From Stenotrophomonas maltophilia (GTDB lineage Bacteria; Pseudomonadota; Gammaproteobacteria; Xanthomonadales; Xanthomonadaceae), in assembly GCF_001676385.1 (NCBI RefSeq), contig NZ_LYVJ01000003.1, positions 124,001-188,000 on the forward strand: DNA of 64,000 nt, written 5' to 3'. Position 1 is the stretch's first letter; every line of letters starts with the position of its first letter. The position numbers and the translations under genes were made by a program. The notes beneath the pieces are model-generated. The model worked only from the letters and a program-made list of their open reading frames with translations, searched no databases and was not told where the DNA came from. This document shows, one piece after another, positions 34,562 to 43,404 of this stretch.

Positions 34562-34714
34562 TCACTCTTCCTCGTCCTGCCCACCCTGCTGCTGGTTACG
34601 CTGGTTGCGCTGCTGCTGTTCCTGCTGCTGTTGCTGCTGCTGGTCACGACCACGTCCCTGCTGCTGATCCTGCTGGTTCTGCTGGCCCTGCTGGTTCTGG
34701 TTCTGCTGTGCCAT
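34562..34714 (-). CDS. Small glutamine-rich protein, 50 aa
   Basis: From an ATG at 34714 the frame reads MAQQNQNQQGQQNQQDQQQQ... and ends QQQGGQDEEE with TGA at 34562-34564. About half of all residues are Gln, with Asn, Arg and Gly between them. CGGAGA lies eight bases before the ATG. Two separate basic clusters (GRGRD, RNQRN) and an acidic end suggest a disordered or prion-like chain. The CAG-repeat nature means other frames stay open too, but this one has the ribosome binding site, a proper start and the expected stop. Small Gln-rich proteins of this kind occur across Xanthomonadaceae, but I know of no function. Confidence 0.6.
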   Translation of the reverse strand: MAQQNQNQQGQQNQQDQQQGRGRDQQQQQQQEQQQRNQRNQQQGGQDEEE

Positions 34715-34987
34715 GTCCGTTCTCCGAAAGCCACGCGCGGGATGCGGTGGACGGGCCCATCGTCTGCAGCGCCGGGTTAATCACGCGTTGGCATGCGGCT
34801 ACACGAGTGTGTACGCGCGTGAATGAACGCGCAGGAGCCCTTGTGGCACAAGCCGCTGAAGGATTCATGCGGGCTCGGCATGTGCTCATGCCGTGGCCAA
34901 TATTGGGCGCATTCATGGCGCTCGCCACCGGGAAGACGCGCTGAACGAGCGCTGGCTTCCCGGGTCGCGCAGGACGCCAACCTGCAT

Positions 34988-36412
34988 TCAGGGCATCACC
35001 GGCGGCACATAGGCCAGGGTCATGCCCAGCAGCCACAGCAGGCCCAGCACCAGCGGGATGTGCACCAGCAGCTGGATGAAGGTGAAGCCGACGATGTCGC
35101 GTGCCTTCAGCCCCAGCACGCCCAGCAGCGGCAGCATCCAGAACGGATTGATCAGGTTCGGCAGCGCTTCGGCCGCGTTGTAGACCTGCACCGCCCAGCC
35201 CAGGTGCGCCTTCAGTTCGTTGGCGGCCTGCATCACGTACGGCGCCTCAATGATCCACTTGCCACCGCCGGACGGTACGAAGAAGCCCAGTACCGCTGAG
35301 TAGACGCCCATCACCAGTGCGAAGGTATCGGTGCTGGCCACGTGCACGAACAGGCTCGACAGCCGGTGCGCCAGGGTCTGCCCATCGCCGCCGGCTGCGT
35401 GGGTGAGGATCATCGCAATGCCACCATAGAGCGGGAACTGGATCAGCACGCCTGTGGTGCTCGGCACCGCCTTGGCCACCGCATTGAGGAAGCTGCGCGG
35501 GCGCCAGTGCAGCAGCAGGCCCAGCGAAATGAACAGGAAGTTGTAGGTATTGAGGTTGGCGATGGCGGTGACCACCGGCTTGCTGGCGAACTCGTTGAAC
35601 AGCCAGCCGAAGGCCAGCAGCGAGAGCAGCACGGTCAGCAGCGGGCTGTACTCCAGCCATTCGCCCGGGCGCGTGCGTCGCTGCAGCGGCTCCGGCTCCG
35701 CCTGCGCGGCGCCGGGGAACTCCTCGGCGGTTCGGGCGCTGGCCGCTGCCGGCGCGGTCAGCCAGGCGATCAGCAGCGAGACCAGGATCAGCACTGCGGT
35801 CAGCGCGATCGACTGCCACAGGAAGATGGTTTCGGTGAACGGCAGCACGCCGGTGATCTCCACCAGTCCCGGCGGCATGCTGGCCGGGTTGGCCTGCAGC
35901 TGCGCGGCCGACGAACTCAATCCCATCGCCCACACGGCCCCCAGGCCGAGGTAGGCCGACGCGCCGGCAGCGCGGTAGTCCATGCGCAGTTCGGTACGAC
36001 GGGCCAGCGCGCGCACCAGCAGGCCGCCGAACACCAGCGAGAAGCCCCAGCTGAGCAGCGAGGCCAGCATGCTGACCAGGCCCACGTACACCACCGCGCC
36101 ACGACCGGTACGCGGGACCCGTGCCAGGAAGTCGATGAAGCGCGCGACCACCGGCGCGGTGGCCACGGCGTAGCCACCGATGACCACGAAGGCCATCTGC
36201 ATGGTGAAGGGAATCAGGCTCCAGAAGCCGTCACCGAAGGCGCTGGCGGTCGCCTGCGGGGTCGAGCCGAAGCCCATCGCCGCCAATGCGACGATGACCA
36301 CGCCCAGCACCGCGAACACGTACGCATCGGGGAACCATTTTTCCGCCCAGGCGGCCGAGCGCAGCGCAGCGCGCGCCATCCAGCCGTCCTGTCCTACTGC
36401 CGTCGAGGCCAT
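34988..36412 (-). CDS. atoE: Short-chain fatty acid transporter, AtoE family
   Basis: The 474-aa inner-membrane protein has about 11-12 hydrophobic segments, starting with WFPDAYVFAVLGVVIVALAAMGFG and ending in LLVHIPLVLGLLWLLGMTLAYV. The AtoE/TIGR00366 signature region VFGGLLVRALARR, SAYLGLGAVWAMGLSSSA and VPSGGGKWIIEAPYV are present. Relatives import short-chain fatty acids such as butyrate or acetoacetate. No ato degradation genes adjoin it here. The start is the ATG at 36412. Confidence 0.88.
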   Translation of the reverse strand: MASTAVGQDGWMARAALRSAAWAEKWFPDAYVFAVLGVVIVALAAMGFGSTPQATASAFGDGFWSLIPFTMQMAFVVIGGYAVATAPVVARFIDFLARVPRTGRGAVVYVGLVSMLASLLSWGFSLVFGGLLVRALARRTELRMDYRAAGASAYLGLGAVWAMGLSSSAAQLQANPASMPPGLVEITGVLPFTETIFLWQSIALTAVLILVSLLIAWLTAPAAASARTAEEFPGAAQAEPEPLQRRTRPGEWLEYSPLLTVLLSLLAFGWLFNEFASKPVVTAIANLNTYNFLFISLGLLLHWRPRSFLNAVAKAVPSTTGVLIQFPLYGGIAMILTHAAGGDGQTLAHRLSSLFVHVASTDTFALVMGVYSAVLGFFVPSGGGKWIIEAPYVMQAANELKAHLGWAVQVYNAAEALPNLINPFWMLPLLGVLGLKARDIVGFTFIQLLVHIPLVLGLLWLLGMTLAYVPPVMP

Positions 36413-36513
36413 CGCCTACCCTCCCAGGTTCGATGGCCCGATTCTGGGCGGTGGTGCGCGGGCTGTCAGCCACCTATTGGTCGTAGGTGGCGGGATACCC
36501 GGCGCTGCGCGCC

Positions 36514-36592
36514 GCCGCCCGAGCATGGGCCCGGGCGCTACGGATATCCGGTTTCGGGGTGGCCACCTGTAGAGCCGAGCCCACGCTCGGCT
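36514..36592. repeat. Two REP-type palindromes between atoE and ubiA
   Basis: A variant palindrome (CGCCCG...CGGGCG, about 36516-36537, ending GCTAC) is followed by a standard GTAG-AGCCGAGC..GCTCGGCT unit at 36569-36592. The second ends eight bases before the ubiA stop. Confidence 0.75.
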
Positions 36593-36599
36593 GCGCGGA

Positions 36600-37493
36600 T
36601 CAACGCAGCGCCAGGTCCACGGCGATGCCGGCAAACAGCGCGGCGCCGACCCAGTTGTTGTGCAGGAACGCCCTGAAGCAGGGGCCGCGTTCGCGGTTGC
36701 GGCAGATCCAGAACTCGTACACCACCAGCGCGGTGGCCACGGCCACGCCGGCCAGGTAGCAGCCGCCCAACCCGCCGCGCACGCCGACCAGCGCCATCGT
36801 GGCCAGGAACAATGCATACAGCACGCCCTGGATGACCAGATCGAGGTCGCCGAACAGGATCGCGGTGGAGTGCGAACCCATCTTGAGGTCGTCCTCGCGG
36901 TCGACCATGGCGTACCAGGTGTCGTAGGCGGTGGACCACAGGATGTTGCCGGCATACAGCAGCCAGCCCAGCATCGGCACCTCGCCCTGCACGGCGGCGA
37001 ACGCCATCGGGATGCCCCAGCCGAACGACATGCCCAGGTAGACCTGCGGCAGATGGGTGTAGCGCTTCAGGTACGGGTAGCTGGCGGCCAGGAACACGCC
37101 GATGAAGCTCAGGCCGATGGTCAGCCCGTTCATGGTCAGCACCAGGCCAAATGCCACCAGCATCAGTATGGCAAACAGGGCGAGCGCGGCGCGGCCGCTG
37201 ATCGCACCGGTGGCCAGCGGACGCGCCTTGGTGCGCTCCACGTGCGGGTCGAGCCAGCGGTCGGCGTAGTCGTTGATGACGCAACCGGCCGAGCGGGTCA
37301 GCCACACGCCGGCGGTGAACACGAACAGCGTCCACAGCGGCGGCAGGCCGCCGGCAGCCAGCCACAACGCCCACCAGGTAGGCCACAGCAGCAGCAGCGT
37401 GCCGATCGGGCGATCAGCGCGCATCAGACTCCAGTAATGCCGCCAACGCGGCGTCGCCGGCGACTGCGGCGAAGTGAGGGGGGTATCAGCCAT
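36600..37493 (-). CDS. ubiA: 4-hydroxybenzoate octaprenyltransferase
   Basis: The 297-aa membrane enzyme attaches the polyprenyl tail to 4-hydroxybenzoate in ubiquinone synthesis. The first Asp-rich motif is NDYADRWLD (from Asn74), followed by the conserved [11 protein letters not shown]. The second motif is [19 protein letters not shown]. Nine membrane helices are expected and the hydrophobicity fits. Length agrees with the family. The gene stands alone with a REP element at its 3' end. Confidence 0.95.
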   Translation of the reverse strand: MADTPLTSPQSPATPRWRHYWSLMRADRPIGTLLLLWPTWWALWLAAGGLPPLWTLFVFTAGVWLTRSAGCVINDYADRWLDPHVERTKARPLATGAISGRAALALFAILMLVAFGLVLTMNGLTIGLSFIGVFLAASYPYLKRYTHLPQVYLGMSFGWGIPMAFAAVQGEVPMLGWLLYAGNILWSTAYDTWYAMVDREDDLKMGSHSTAILFGDLDLVIQGVLYALFLATMALVGVRGGLGGCYLAGVAVATALVVYEFWICRNRERGPCFRAFLHNNWVGAALFAGIAVDLALR

Positions 37494-37642
37494 GGCGATA
37501 GGATACTCCTGCCCCTCCGGCAGGGCTTTGCCGGTGGGGGGAGATTTGTTCGGCGAAACTGGATAGAATGCCCCTCCCGCACCGCCTCATGGCGCTGCGA
37601 TGCCCGCCCCGGCACCGGCCGGTGGCGCGGCGGTTCTACAAC

Positions 37643-37719
37643 GCGCCCGTAGCTCAGCCGGATAGAGTAGTGGCTTCCGAAGCCATTGGTCGGGGGTTCG
37701 AATCCCTCCGGGCGCGCCA
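37643..37719 (+). tRNA. tRNA-Arg (anticodon CCG)
   Basis: The 77-base sequence folds into a full cloverleaf: acceptor arms GCGCCCG/CGGGCGC, D-arm with AGCTCAGCCGGATAGAG, anticodon stem GTGGC/GCCAT around TTCCGAA, and T-arm GGGTTCGAATCCC. The 3' CCA is encoded (37717-37719). Anticodon CCG reads CGG. A -10-like TAGAAT at 37564-37569 lies upstream, without a clear -35 element. Confidence 0.97.
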
Positions 37720-37856
37720 TCTTCCTGTCGGCTACGGCCTGCCAATCACCGGGCAGATTGGCCCGCGCATGTCTCCGTTCTCAGTTTATGAGTCCCGCAG
37801 GGCGCAGAATGTGATTCCGTACTCCAGCTCCATTCGGATTGAGTAGACTCGGCGCC

Positions 37857-38561
37857 ATGGGTATCGCCTTGCCAGCACAGGACAGCCTCGGCGTCGGTCT
37901 CTATTCCTACGCCGATGCTGCGCGCTTCATTGGCGGCAGTTCGTCGGAACTGCGCCGATGGCTGAAGGGCTACCAGGGTCGGAAGCACGGGAATCCGGAA
38001 GCCCGCCCTCCCCTGTGGAAGTCGCAATGGGCCGATTCAGAGATTGACGGCATTGGCTTTCGCGATCTGATCGAGCTGCGCTTCGTCCGCACATTCGTCG
38101 CATGTGGCGTGCCACTCAACCTGGTGCGGCGAACCATTGTCGAGCTGAACGAGCGGCTCGGTAAGGAGTACCCCTTCACCAGCACGAGCTTCAAGACCGA
38201 TGGGCGCCGCATTTTCATGGAGCTCGTGGGCGACAGCGGCGATGCCGCACTGGTGGATGTGGTGAAGCGCCAGGACGTGATGCGCAAGGTCATCGCACCT
38301 TCGCTGCGTGACGGCATCGAACTGGGCATCGATGATCGTGCCGAACGATGGTTCCCACTGAAGGGATCCCGTGCGGTGGTATTTGATCCACAGCGCAGTT
38401 TTGGTCAGCCCATCCTTGCCGAATCGGGCGTTCCTACCATCGCCATTGTCGAGGCGCTGCGCGCCGAAGGTGGCGACGAGCGTCGCGTGGCCAGGCTGTA
38501 TGACCTACCTCTGACTGCAGTGAAGAAAGCACTGCAGTTCGAGAATCGAGCCGCGCCTTGA
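37857..38561 (+). CDS. VapB45-like antitoxin (HTH plus DUF433)
   Basis: The 234-aa protein has a MerR-like N-terminal HTH region (YSYADAARFIGGSSSELRRWLKGY) and a C-terminal DUF433 module (about 170-230, RVARLYDLPLTAVKKALQFE). This arrangement is found in antitoxins paired with PIN-like toxins of the VapC45/DUF5615 kind. The next frame, overlapping its stop by four bases, encodes such a toxin but is frameshifted. The start codon follows a -10-like TAGACT (37844-37849) by only seven bases and has no ribosome binding site, so the mRNA may be leaderless; a TTG at 37839 is an alternative start. Confidence 0.75.
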   Translation: MGIALPAQDSLGVGLYSYADAARFIGGSSSELRRWLKGYQGRKHGNPEARPPLWKSQWADSEIDGIGFRDLIELRFVRTFVACGVPLNLVRRTIVELNERLGKEYPFTSTSFKTDGRRIFMELVGDSGDAALVDVVKRQDVMRKVIAPSLRDGIELGIDDRAERWFPLKGSRAVVFDPQRSFGQPILAESGVPTIAIVEALRAEGGDERRVARLYDLPLTAVKKALQFENRAAP

Positions 38562-38772
38562 AGGCGCAGATCGATGAGAATCTTCCGCCCGCGCTGGCCC
38601 GGGCCATCGACGCCATTGCAGGAATGGGCGAACACGAAGTCTTCCACGTAGGGAGTTCGTGAGACCCGGCACTACTGACCTGGAGCTTTTCGACGCGGCC
38701 ATCCAGCGTGGCATCCGTGTACACGTTACCCAGGATGCTGTGCACGCAGCGTTGGGCCGGCCCCGATCGTGA
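38558..38772 (+). pseudogene. Frameshifted PIN-like (VapC45/DUF5615) toxin remnant
   Basis: From a TTG at 38558, overlapping the antitoxin stop, the frame gives LKAQIDENLPPALARAIDA and GEHEVFHV, the hallmark start of DUF5615/VapC45 toxins with the catalytic Asp in IDENLP. It then hits a stop at 38660-38662. A different frame continues with REFVRPGTTDLELF and GIRVHVTQD, the next conserved segments, and stops at 38770-38772. Adding one base after GTA at about 38650 would join them. The toxin is therefore dead in this strain unless the base call is wrong, and its C-terminus is also short. Confidence 0.65.
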
Positions 38773-38807
38773 ACATGTGGAACAGGTACTTATGGTCCCG
38801 CGAACAG

Positions 38808-38832
38808 CAACGCCGCGCATGGCGCGGCGTTG
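38808..38832. terminator. Strong stem-loop between the toxin remnant and GH109 gene
   Basis: CAACGCCGCGC (38808-38818) and GCGCGGCGTTG (38822-38832) form an 11-bp perfect stem with loop ATG. There is no T-run, so it may work as a bidirectional transcript end between the convergent genes. Confidence 0.5.
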
Positions 38833-38842
38833 CATTCAAACC

Positions 38843-38865
38843 AGTCGAGCATGGCTCGACTCTAC
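38843..38865. repeat. SMAG-type REP element (variant)
   Basis: AGTCGAGC and GCTCGACT face each other around ATG/G, followed by CTAC, matching the GTAG family in inverted orientation with one arm base changed. It lies ten bases after the end of the GH109 gene. Confidence 0.7.
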
Positions 38866-38875
38866 AAAAGGCAGA

Positions 38876-40231
38876 TCAGTACCTGCCATCGAACGCGAAG
38901 ATCGGCTTGCGCTGCTTCCACGCGCCGGCGGTGAAGTCCGGGAACTCCAGCGTCTGGAAACCGTTGGCGATCGACTGCTCGCTCAGTGGCGTGATCGCAC
39001 TCCAGGTCACCGCATCGTAGATGTCGATCGGCATCGGTGCCTTGGCCTTCAGCGCTTCAACGAAGGCGTGGATGACGAACCAGTCCATGCCGCCATGCCC
39101 TGCACTCGCGGCGGTGCCGGCGTTCTGTTTCCACAGCGGATGCTCGTATTCGTCCTGGTACTTCTTGAACTCTTCCCATTGGTGCGGCGGGCTGCGGCCT
39201 TCGATGTGGATCGAATGGTTCACGTCCATCCACAGGCCCTTGGTGCCCTGCACGCGGAAGCCCATCGAGTACGGGCGCGGCAGCGACGTGTCGTGCTGCA
39301 GCAGGATGGTCTCGCCGTTCTCGCAGGCCAGTGTGGTGGTGACGATGTCGCCCAGCTTGAACTTCACCTGGGTGCTGGGGTGGGTGGTGCCACCACTCTT
39401 GGCCACGGTGTATTCGTGCAGGCCACGCGCCTTGGTCGCGAAGGCGTTGATGTGGGTGAAGCGGTTGCCGCGGTTGATGCCGGTGTACATCGCGCATGGG
39501 CCAATGCCGTGGCTGGGATACAGCTCGCCGTTGCGCTGCACCGAATGCTCGGTGCGCCAGCGTGCTTCGCTCCAGCCCTTGGGGCCGAACTCCACGCCAC
39601 TGTCGTAGGGCTGGTTCGGGTCGCCGGAATTGAACTTCACGCCGCGCAGGTCGTGCTGGTAGCCGGCCTGCAGGTGCACCAGCTCGCCGAACAGGCCCTG
39701 GCGCACCATCTGCAGCGCGGCCATCACGTCGCGGCGGTAGCAGACGTTTTCCAGCAGCATGTACGGCGTGCCGGTGCTCAGCTGGGTCTTCAGCACATCC
39801 CAGTGATCCTGCAGGGTGATGCCGGCCACCACTTCGCAGCCCACGGCCACGCCGGCCTGCATCGCGGCAATCGCCATCGGCGCGTGGTATTCCCACGGCG
39901 TGGCGATGATCACGCCATCGATGCCCTTCTGTTCCAGCAGGCGCTTCCACGCATTAGTGTCGCGGTCCTGGCCATAGGTCTTCGGTGCCGGCTTGCCGGC
40001 CTTGGCCACCATGTCCATGGCGCGGCCGAGCATGATCGGTTCGATGTCGCACAGCGCGATCACCTCGACGTCGTCGCGGCGCACGAGCTCCTTCAGCAGC
40101 ACCAGGCCACGCATGCCGGTGCCGATCATGGCCAGGCGCACCTTGCGCCCGCGTGCCCATGCCGGGGTCTGTGGCAGCAGGCTGCTGGCGGCGACAGCGG
40201 CACTGGCCGCGATGAATTCCCTACGCTTCAT
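38876..40231 (-). CDS. GH109-family (Gfo/Idh/MocA) alpha-N-acetylgalactosaminidase-like, Tat-exported
   Basis: The 451-aa protein begins MKRREFIAASAAVAASSLLP, a twin-arginine signal, consistent with export of an enzyme that binds NAD in the cytoplasm first. The Rossmann dinucleotide site is VRLAMIGTGMRGLVLL. The second half has the Gfo/Idh/MocA C-domain with GELYPSHGIGP and LMWMD-like stretches. The length and features fit GH109, which uses tightly bound NAD to remove alpha-GalNAc. Its place as third gene of a GH31-TonB receptor-GH109 operon facing aga genes supports that role. Start at 40231, with GGAGAG upstream. Confidence 0.85.
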   Translation of the reverse strand: MKRREFIAASAAVAASSLLPQTPAWARGRKVRLAMIGTGMRGLVLLKELVRRDDVEVIALCDIEPIMLGRAMDMVAKAGKPAPKTYGQDRDTNAWKRLLEQKGIDGVIIATPWEYHAPMAIAAMQAGVAVGCEVVAGITLQDHWDVLKTQLSTGTPYMLLENVCYRRDVMAALQMVRQGLFGELVHLQAGYQHDLRGVKFNSGDPNQPYDSGVEFGPKGWSEARWRTEHSVQRNGELYPSHGIGPCAMYTGINRGNRFTHINAFATKARGLHEYTVAKSGGTTHPSTQVKFKLGDIVTTTLACENGETILLQHDTSLPRPYSMGFRVQGTKGLWMDVNHSIHIEGRSPPHQWEEFKKYQDEYEHPLWKQNAGTAASAGHGGMDWFVIHAFVEALKAKAPMPIDIYDAVTWSAITPLSEQSIANGFQTLEFPDFTAGAWKQRKPIFAFDGRY

Positions 40232-40295
40232 GGCAGACATCTCTCCTCTTGGCGGCGTGCCGGCCAGGGCCGGCACGCCGGGTCACACGAACGGA

Positions 40296-43271
40296 TTACT
40301 TGAACCGGTAGCCGATGGTCACACTGTAACCACGGCCGAAGATGGTCGCGTAGTCACTGGAGTCACCCAGGAAGCTGTTCGGATCGTAGAACGGCAGGCG
40401 GTTGAACAGGTTCTTGACGGTGAAGCTCAGGTTCCAGGCATCGTCCGGGCGCCAGGTGACACTGAGGTTGGCGGTCCACCACGACGGTGCGCCATCGCAC
40501 TTGCTCTTCTCCAGCGCCAGGTAGCCGGCCGTGCAGGTCTCCTTGTTGTTGTCCAGCTCATCCACCTGGTCACGGGCCCACTTGGTGCCCCCCACGTAGT
40601 TGACGAACATGCTGGTGGTCACCTGCCTGTAGGTCCAGTCGGCATTGAGCGTGGCACGCAGGCGCGGGTTGTTGTAATAGCCCACCACGTCGCCGTAGTA
40701 CCAGCCGTTTTCCTCATCCATGTAGTAGCGGTTGCGGTTGGCGATGGTGGCGGCCAAGCCGATGTTCAGCCCGCCCCAGTCACCCAGCGAGAAGCGGCTG
40801 CGTGCATCGATGTCGAAGCCGTCGACCAGTGTCTTGCCACGATTCTTGTACTGGCCGACCACGCTGGCGACGTTGCCCACGCTGTATCCAGGCAGCACGC
40901 CCGGGCAGTTCACGCCACTGGCTGGATCAGCGCACATCGCCGCCAGCTGGGCCAGGTTGGCGCGGTCGGCATCCGTGATCGGCGAGCGGGTAGAGGAGAT
41001 GATGTCGGTGTCCTTGGTGAAATCCGGCGCGACGATCTCGTTGTCACGATAGATGAACCAGTAGTCGGCCGACACGGACAGCCAGCTTGCAGGTTCGTAG
41101 ACGAAGCCCAAGGTTGCGATCTTCGCCTTCTCCGGCTTCAGGTCCTGGTTCGGCTGGGTCATGCGCGCAACGGTGCGGCTGCAATCGACGTTGAGCAGGC
41201 CCTTGCCCAGATCGACATCACCCGGGCGCTGCGACTTCAGCAACAGATTGGCGATGGCGTTGGTCTCGGCACACCGCACGTCATCGCGATAGCCGCCGAG
41301 CTGCGCGAACACGCCGCCGCTGCCCGACTCCGCCAGGCTGGGAGCGCGGAAGCCGGTGGAGTAGGTGCCCCGCAACATCAGCTGGTCGAAGGCCTGGTAC
41401 TTGAATCCGACCTTCGGTGCGATATTGGCATTGAAGTTCGGATACTTGTCAACGCGCAATGCCGCATCCAGTTCCAGCTTTGCGGTAATCGGGGCAACGG
41501 TTTCGGCGAACAGCGCATAGGTGTTGCGTGCGCCGTCGAACCATGAGCCGCCCTGCTGGGTGATCAGGCCGGCGGCGGCATCCGGGTTGCCGGGGGTGTA
41601 GAAGGTTTCGCGGCTGGCATTGAAGCCGAACGCAGCGCGCATTTCACCCGCTGGCAACTGGAACAGCGGGCCTTCGATCTTGCCATCGAGGGTATGCAGG
41701 CGGGTCCAGGACTGGATGTCGAAGGTCGGGAACGCTTCACGGATCAGTGCCGCGTTGGCTTCGCTGATCTCACCGAACCGGTAGGCCGGATGGTCGGAGA
41801 TGATCACGCGGCCGGTCCCCGGGTCGATGCTGTAGGGGCCAAAGGCCTTCTCGAAACCTTTCAGGTTCACGTTGACCGTCTGGTAGGTGGTCGAGTGGGT
41901 ACCTGCGGTCGCGAAGGCCGTCTCCCAGTTCCAGTCGCCCACGCTGCCGCGCGCCCCGGTCAGTACACGGTAGCTCTTGTCCGTGTTGCGCTGGCCGAAA
42001 TAGTTGGCGCCCGCGTCCTGCAGCAGGTACTGCAGGCCGACCACACCGCCCATCATTGCCTTCAGTTCGGGACTGGCGTGGTTGTACTCGTTGTTCGGCC
42101 CCAGGAACGGATACAGGAACTGATTGACCTGGGTACCGGTGTCGCGCGAGAACCAGCTGGTCGGGTTGCCGGTGGTGGTGTTGAAGGCGCGCGGGGTGCC
42201 ACCGTTGGCGCGCAGGTCGATGTCGGTATAGGTCGCTTCGGCGAAGATCTCGGTGCTGTCACCGACCAGGAACGTGCCGTTGAGGTAGGCGGTGTTGCGC
42301 TCGGATTTCGCGCCGGCATCGATCTCGTTGTTCATCCAGGTTTCCCAGACGCAACGCGGACCGGCCGCTTCACTGGTCAGCACGTTCCTGCAGCCCGGCG
42401 CAGCTTCCTGCACGCGGCGGCCAGTGACCGGATCGAAGGCGAAGTAGCTGCCCGGGTTGAATTCGCCCGGCTTGCTGCCCACGCCCAGGCGCAGGTTGTT
42501 GAGGTAGTTCGGGTTGTTGACGTAGTACTGGTCCGGACGCTTGTCGTAGAAGTCGCTCAGCGGAATCGCGTCGCGGCGGTACATGTTCACCGCGCCGTAG
42601 ATATTGAAGCGGTTCTCGGCCAGGTCGCCGAAACCGGCCGTGATGCTGGCCTGGCGCTCGCCGTATGAGTCGATACGCGAGGAGGTGTCATTGGTGAAGT
42701 TGATTTCCGCGCCCTGGAAGTTGCGCTTGGTGATCACGTTGATCACGCCAGCCACCGCGTCGGTGCCGTACACCGCCGAGGCGCCGTCGGTCAGCACCTC
42801 CATGCGCTCGATGGCGGCGGCCGGGATCGCGTCGATGTTGACGAACTGGGTCTGGAAGCCTGCCGGCGCGCCGTAGTACGACAGGCGGCGGCCGTTCAGC
42901 AGCACCAGCGTGCCCTGGGCACCGAGGCCACGCAGGTTGGCCTGCGAGGCACCGTCGGAACCGGTGAACAGCGAACGCGAATCCTGCTGTGCCGGGCGCG
43001 CGGCCGGCAGGTTGTCGAGAACCTGCAGCAGCGTGCGCGCGCCCATGTTCTGGATGTCCTGCTTACTGATCACCTGCACGGGCGACGCAGTTTCCACGTC
43101 GGTGCGGCGGATGTTGGAGCCGGTGACCTCGATGCGGGCCAGGTCGGTGGCGTCGCCCTTGCTCTCCTGGGCAACGGCGGGAACAGCGACCGACAGCAGC
43201 ACGCCGGCGATGGCCAGCGACAGCGGAGCGATCGAAAGGCAGGGGGGGCGGTGGTGGCGTGCGGGCAACAT
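40296..43271 (-). CDS. TonB-dependent receptor of the GalNAc locus
   Basis: The 991-aa outer-membrane receptor has a signal peptide (ending AVPAVAQ), a TonB-box-like stretch (DLARIEVTGSNI), a plug domain with RRTDVETASPVQVISKQDI, LRGLGAQGTLVLLNGRR and DGASAVYGTDAVAGVINVI, and a large barrel ending YSVTIGYRFK. Size and plug sequence place it with carbohydrate-type TonB receptors of Xanthomonadaceae. Middle gene of the minus-strand operon, 64 bases before GH109 and 133 bases after GH31. It most likely imports GalNAc or GalNAc-containing glycans. AGGAGA precedes the ATG at 43271. Confidence 0.9.
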   Translation of the reverse strand: MLPARHHRPPCLSIAPLSLAIAGVLLSVAVPAVAQESKGDATDLARIEVTGSNIRRTDVETASPVQVISKQDIQNMGARTLLQVLDNLPAARPAQQDSRSLFTGSDGASQANLRGLGAQGTLVLLNGRRLSYYGAPAGFQTQFVNIDAIPAAAIERMEVLTDGASAVYGTDAVAGVINVITKRNFQGAEINFTNDTSSRIDSYGERQASITAGFGDLAENRFNIYGAVNMYRRDAIPLSDFYDKRPDQYYVNNPNYLNNLRLGVGSKPGEFNPGSYFAFDPVTGRRVQEAAPGCRNVLTSEAAGPRCVWETWMNNEIDAGAKSERNTAYLNGTFLVGDSTEIFAEATYTDIDLRANGGTPRAFNTTTGNPTSWFSRDTGTQVNQFLYPFLGPNNEYNHASPELKAMMGGVVGLQYLLQDAGANYFGQRNTDKSYRVLTGARGSVGDWNWETAFATAGTHSTTYQTVNVNLKGFEKAFGPYSIDPGTGRVIISDHPAYRFGEISEANAALIREAFPTFDIQSWTRLHTLDGKIEGPLFQLPAGEMRAAFGFNASRETFYTPGNPDAAAGLITQQGGSWFDGARNTYALFAETVAPITAKLELDAALRVDKYPNFNANIAPKVGFKYQAFDQLMLRGTYSTGFRAPSLAESGSGGVFAQLGGYRDDVRCAETNAIANLLLKSQRPGDVDLGKGLLNVDCSRTVARMTQPNQDLKPEKAKIATLGFVYEPASWLSVSADYWFIYRDNEIVAPDFTKDTDIISSTRSPITDADRANLAQLAAMCADPASGVNCPGVLPGYSVGNVASVVGQYKNRGKTLVDGFDIDARSRFSLGDWGGLNIGLAATIANRNRYYMDEENGWYYGDVVGYYNNPRLRATLNADWTYRQVTTSMFVNYVGGTKWARDQVDELDNNKETCTAGYLALEKSKCDGAPSWWTANLSVTWRPDDAWNLSFTVKNLFNRLPFYDPNSFLGDSSDYATIFGRGYSVTIGYRFK

Positions 43272-43404
43272 CGGGGTTCTCTCCTGGCAGGGGTGCGGCG
43301 CAAAGAAGTGAGCGCGTGGGCGTTCAGCGGGCAAAACACTCCCGGGCCACGGCCACGGGGGCCGTAGTCGGAATGGGCGGGGGAGGAGCGGTGTTACGAG
43401 GGGG

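Noticed and set aside
34540..34734. 64-codon Ser/Arg-rich minus-strand frame over the CAG repeats
   Set aside because: It is another frame of the same CAG-rich DNA. The Gln-rich frame has a proper ribosome binding site and stop.
37643..38772. Genomic island inserted at tRNA-Arg
   Set aside because: No integrase and no repeat of the tRNA 3' end was seen downstream, so insertion at the tRNA is not supported.
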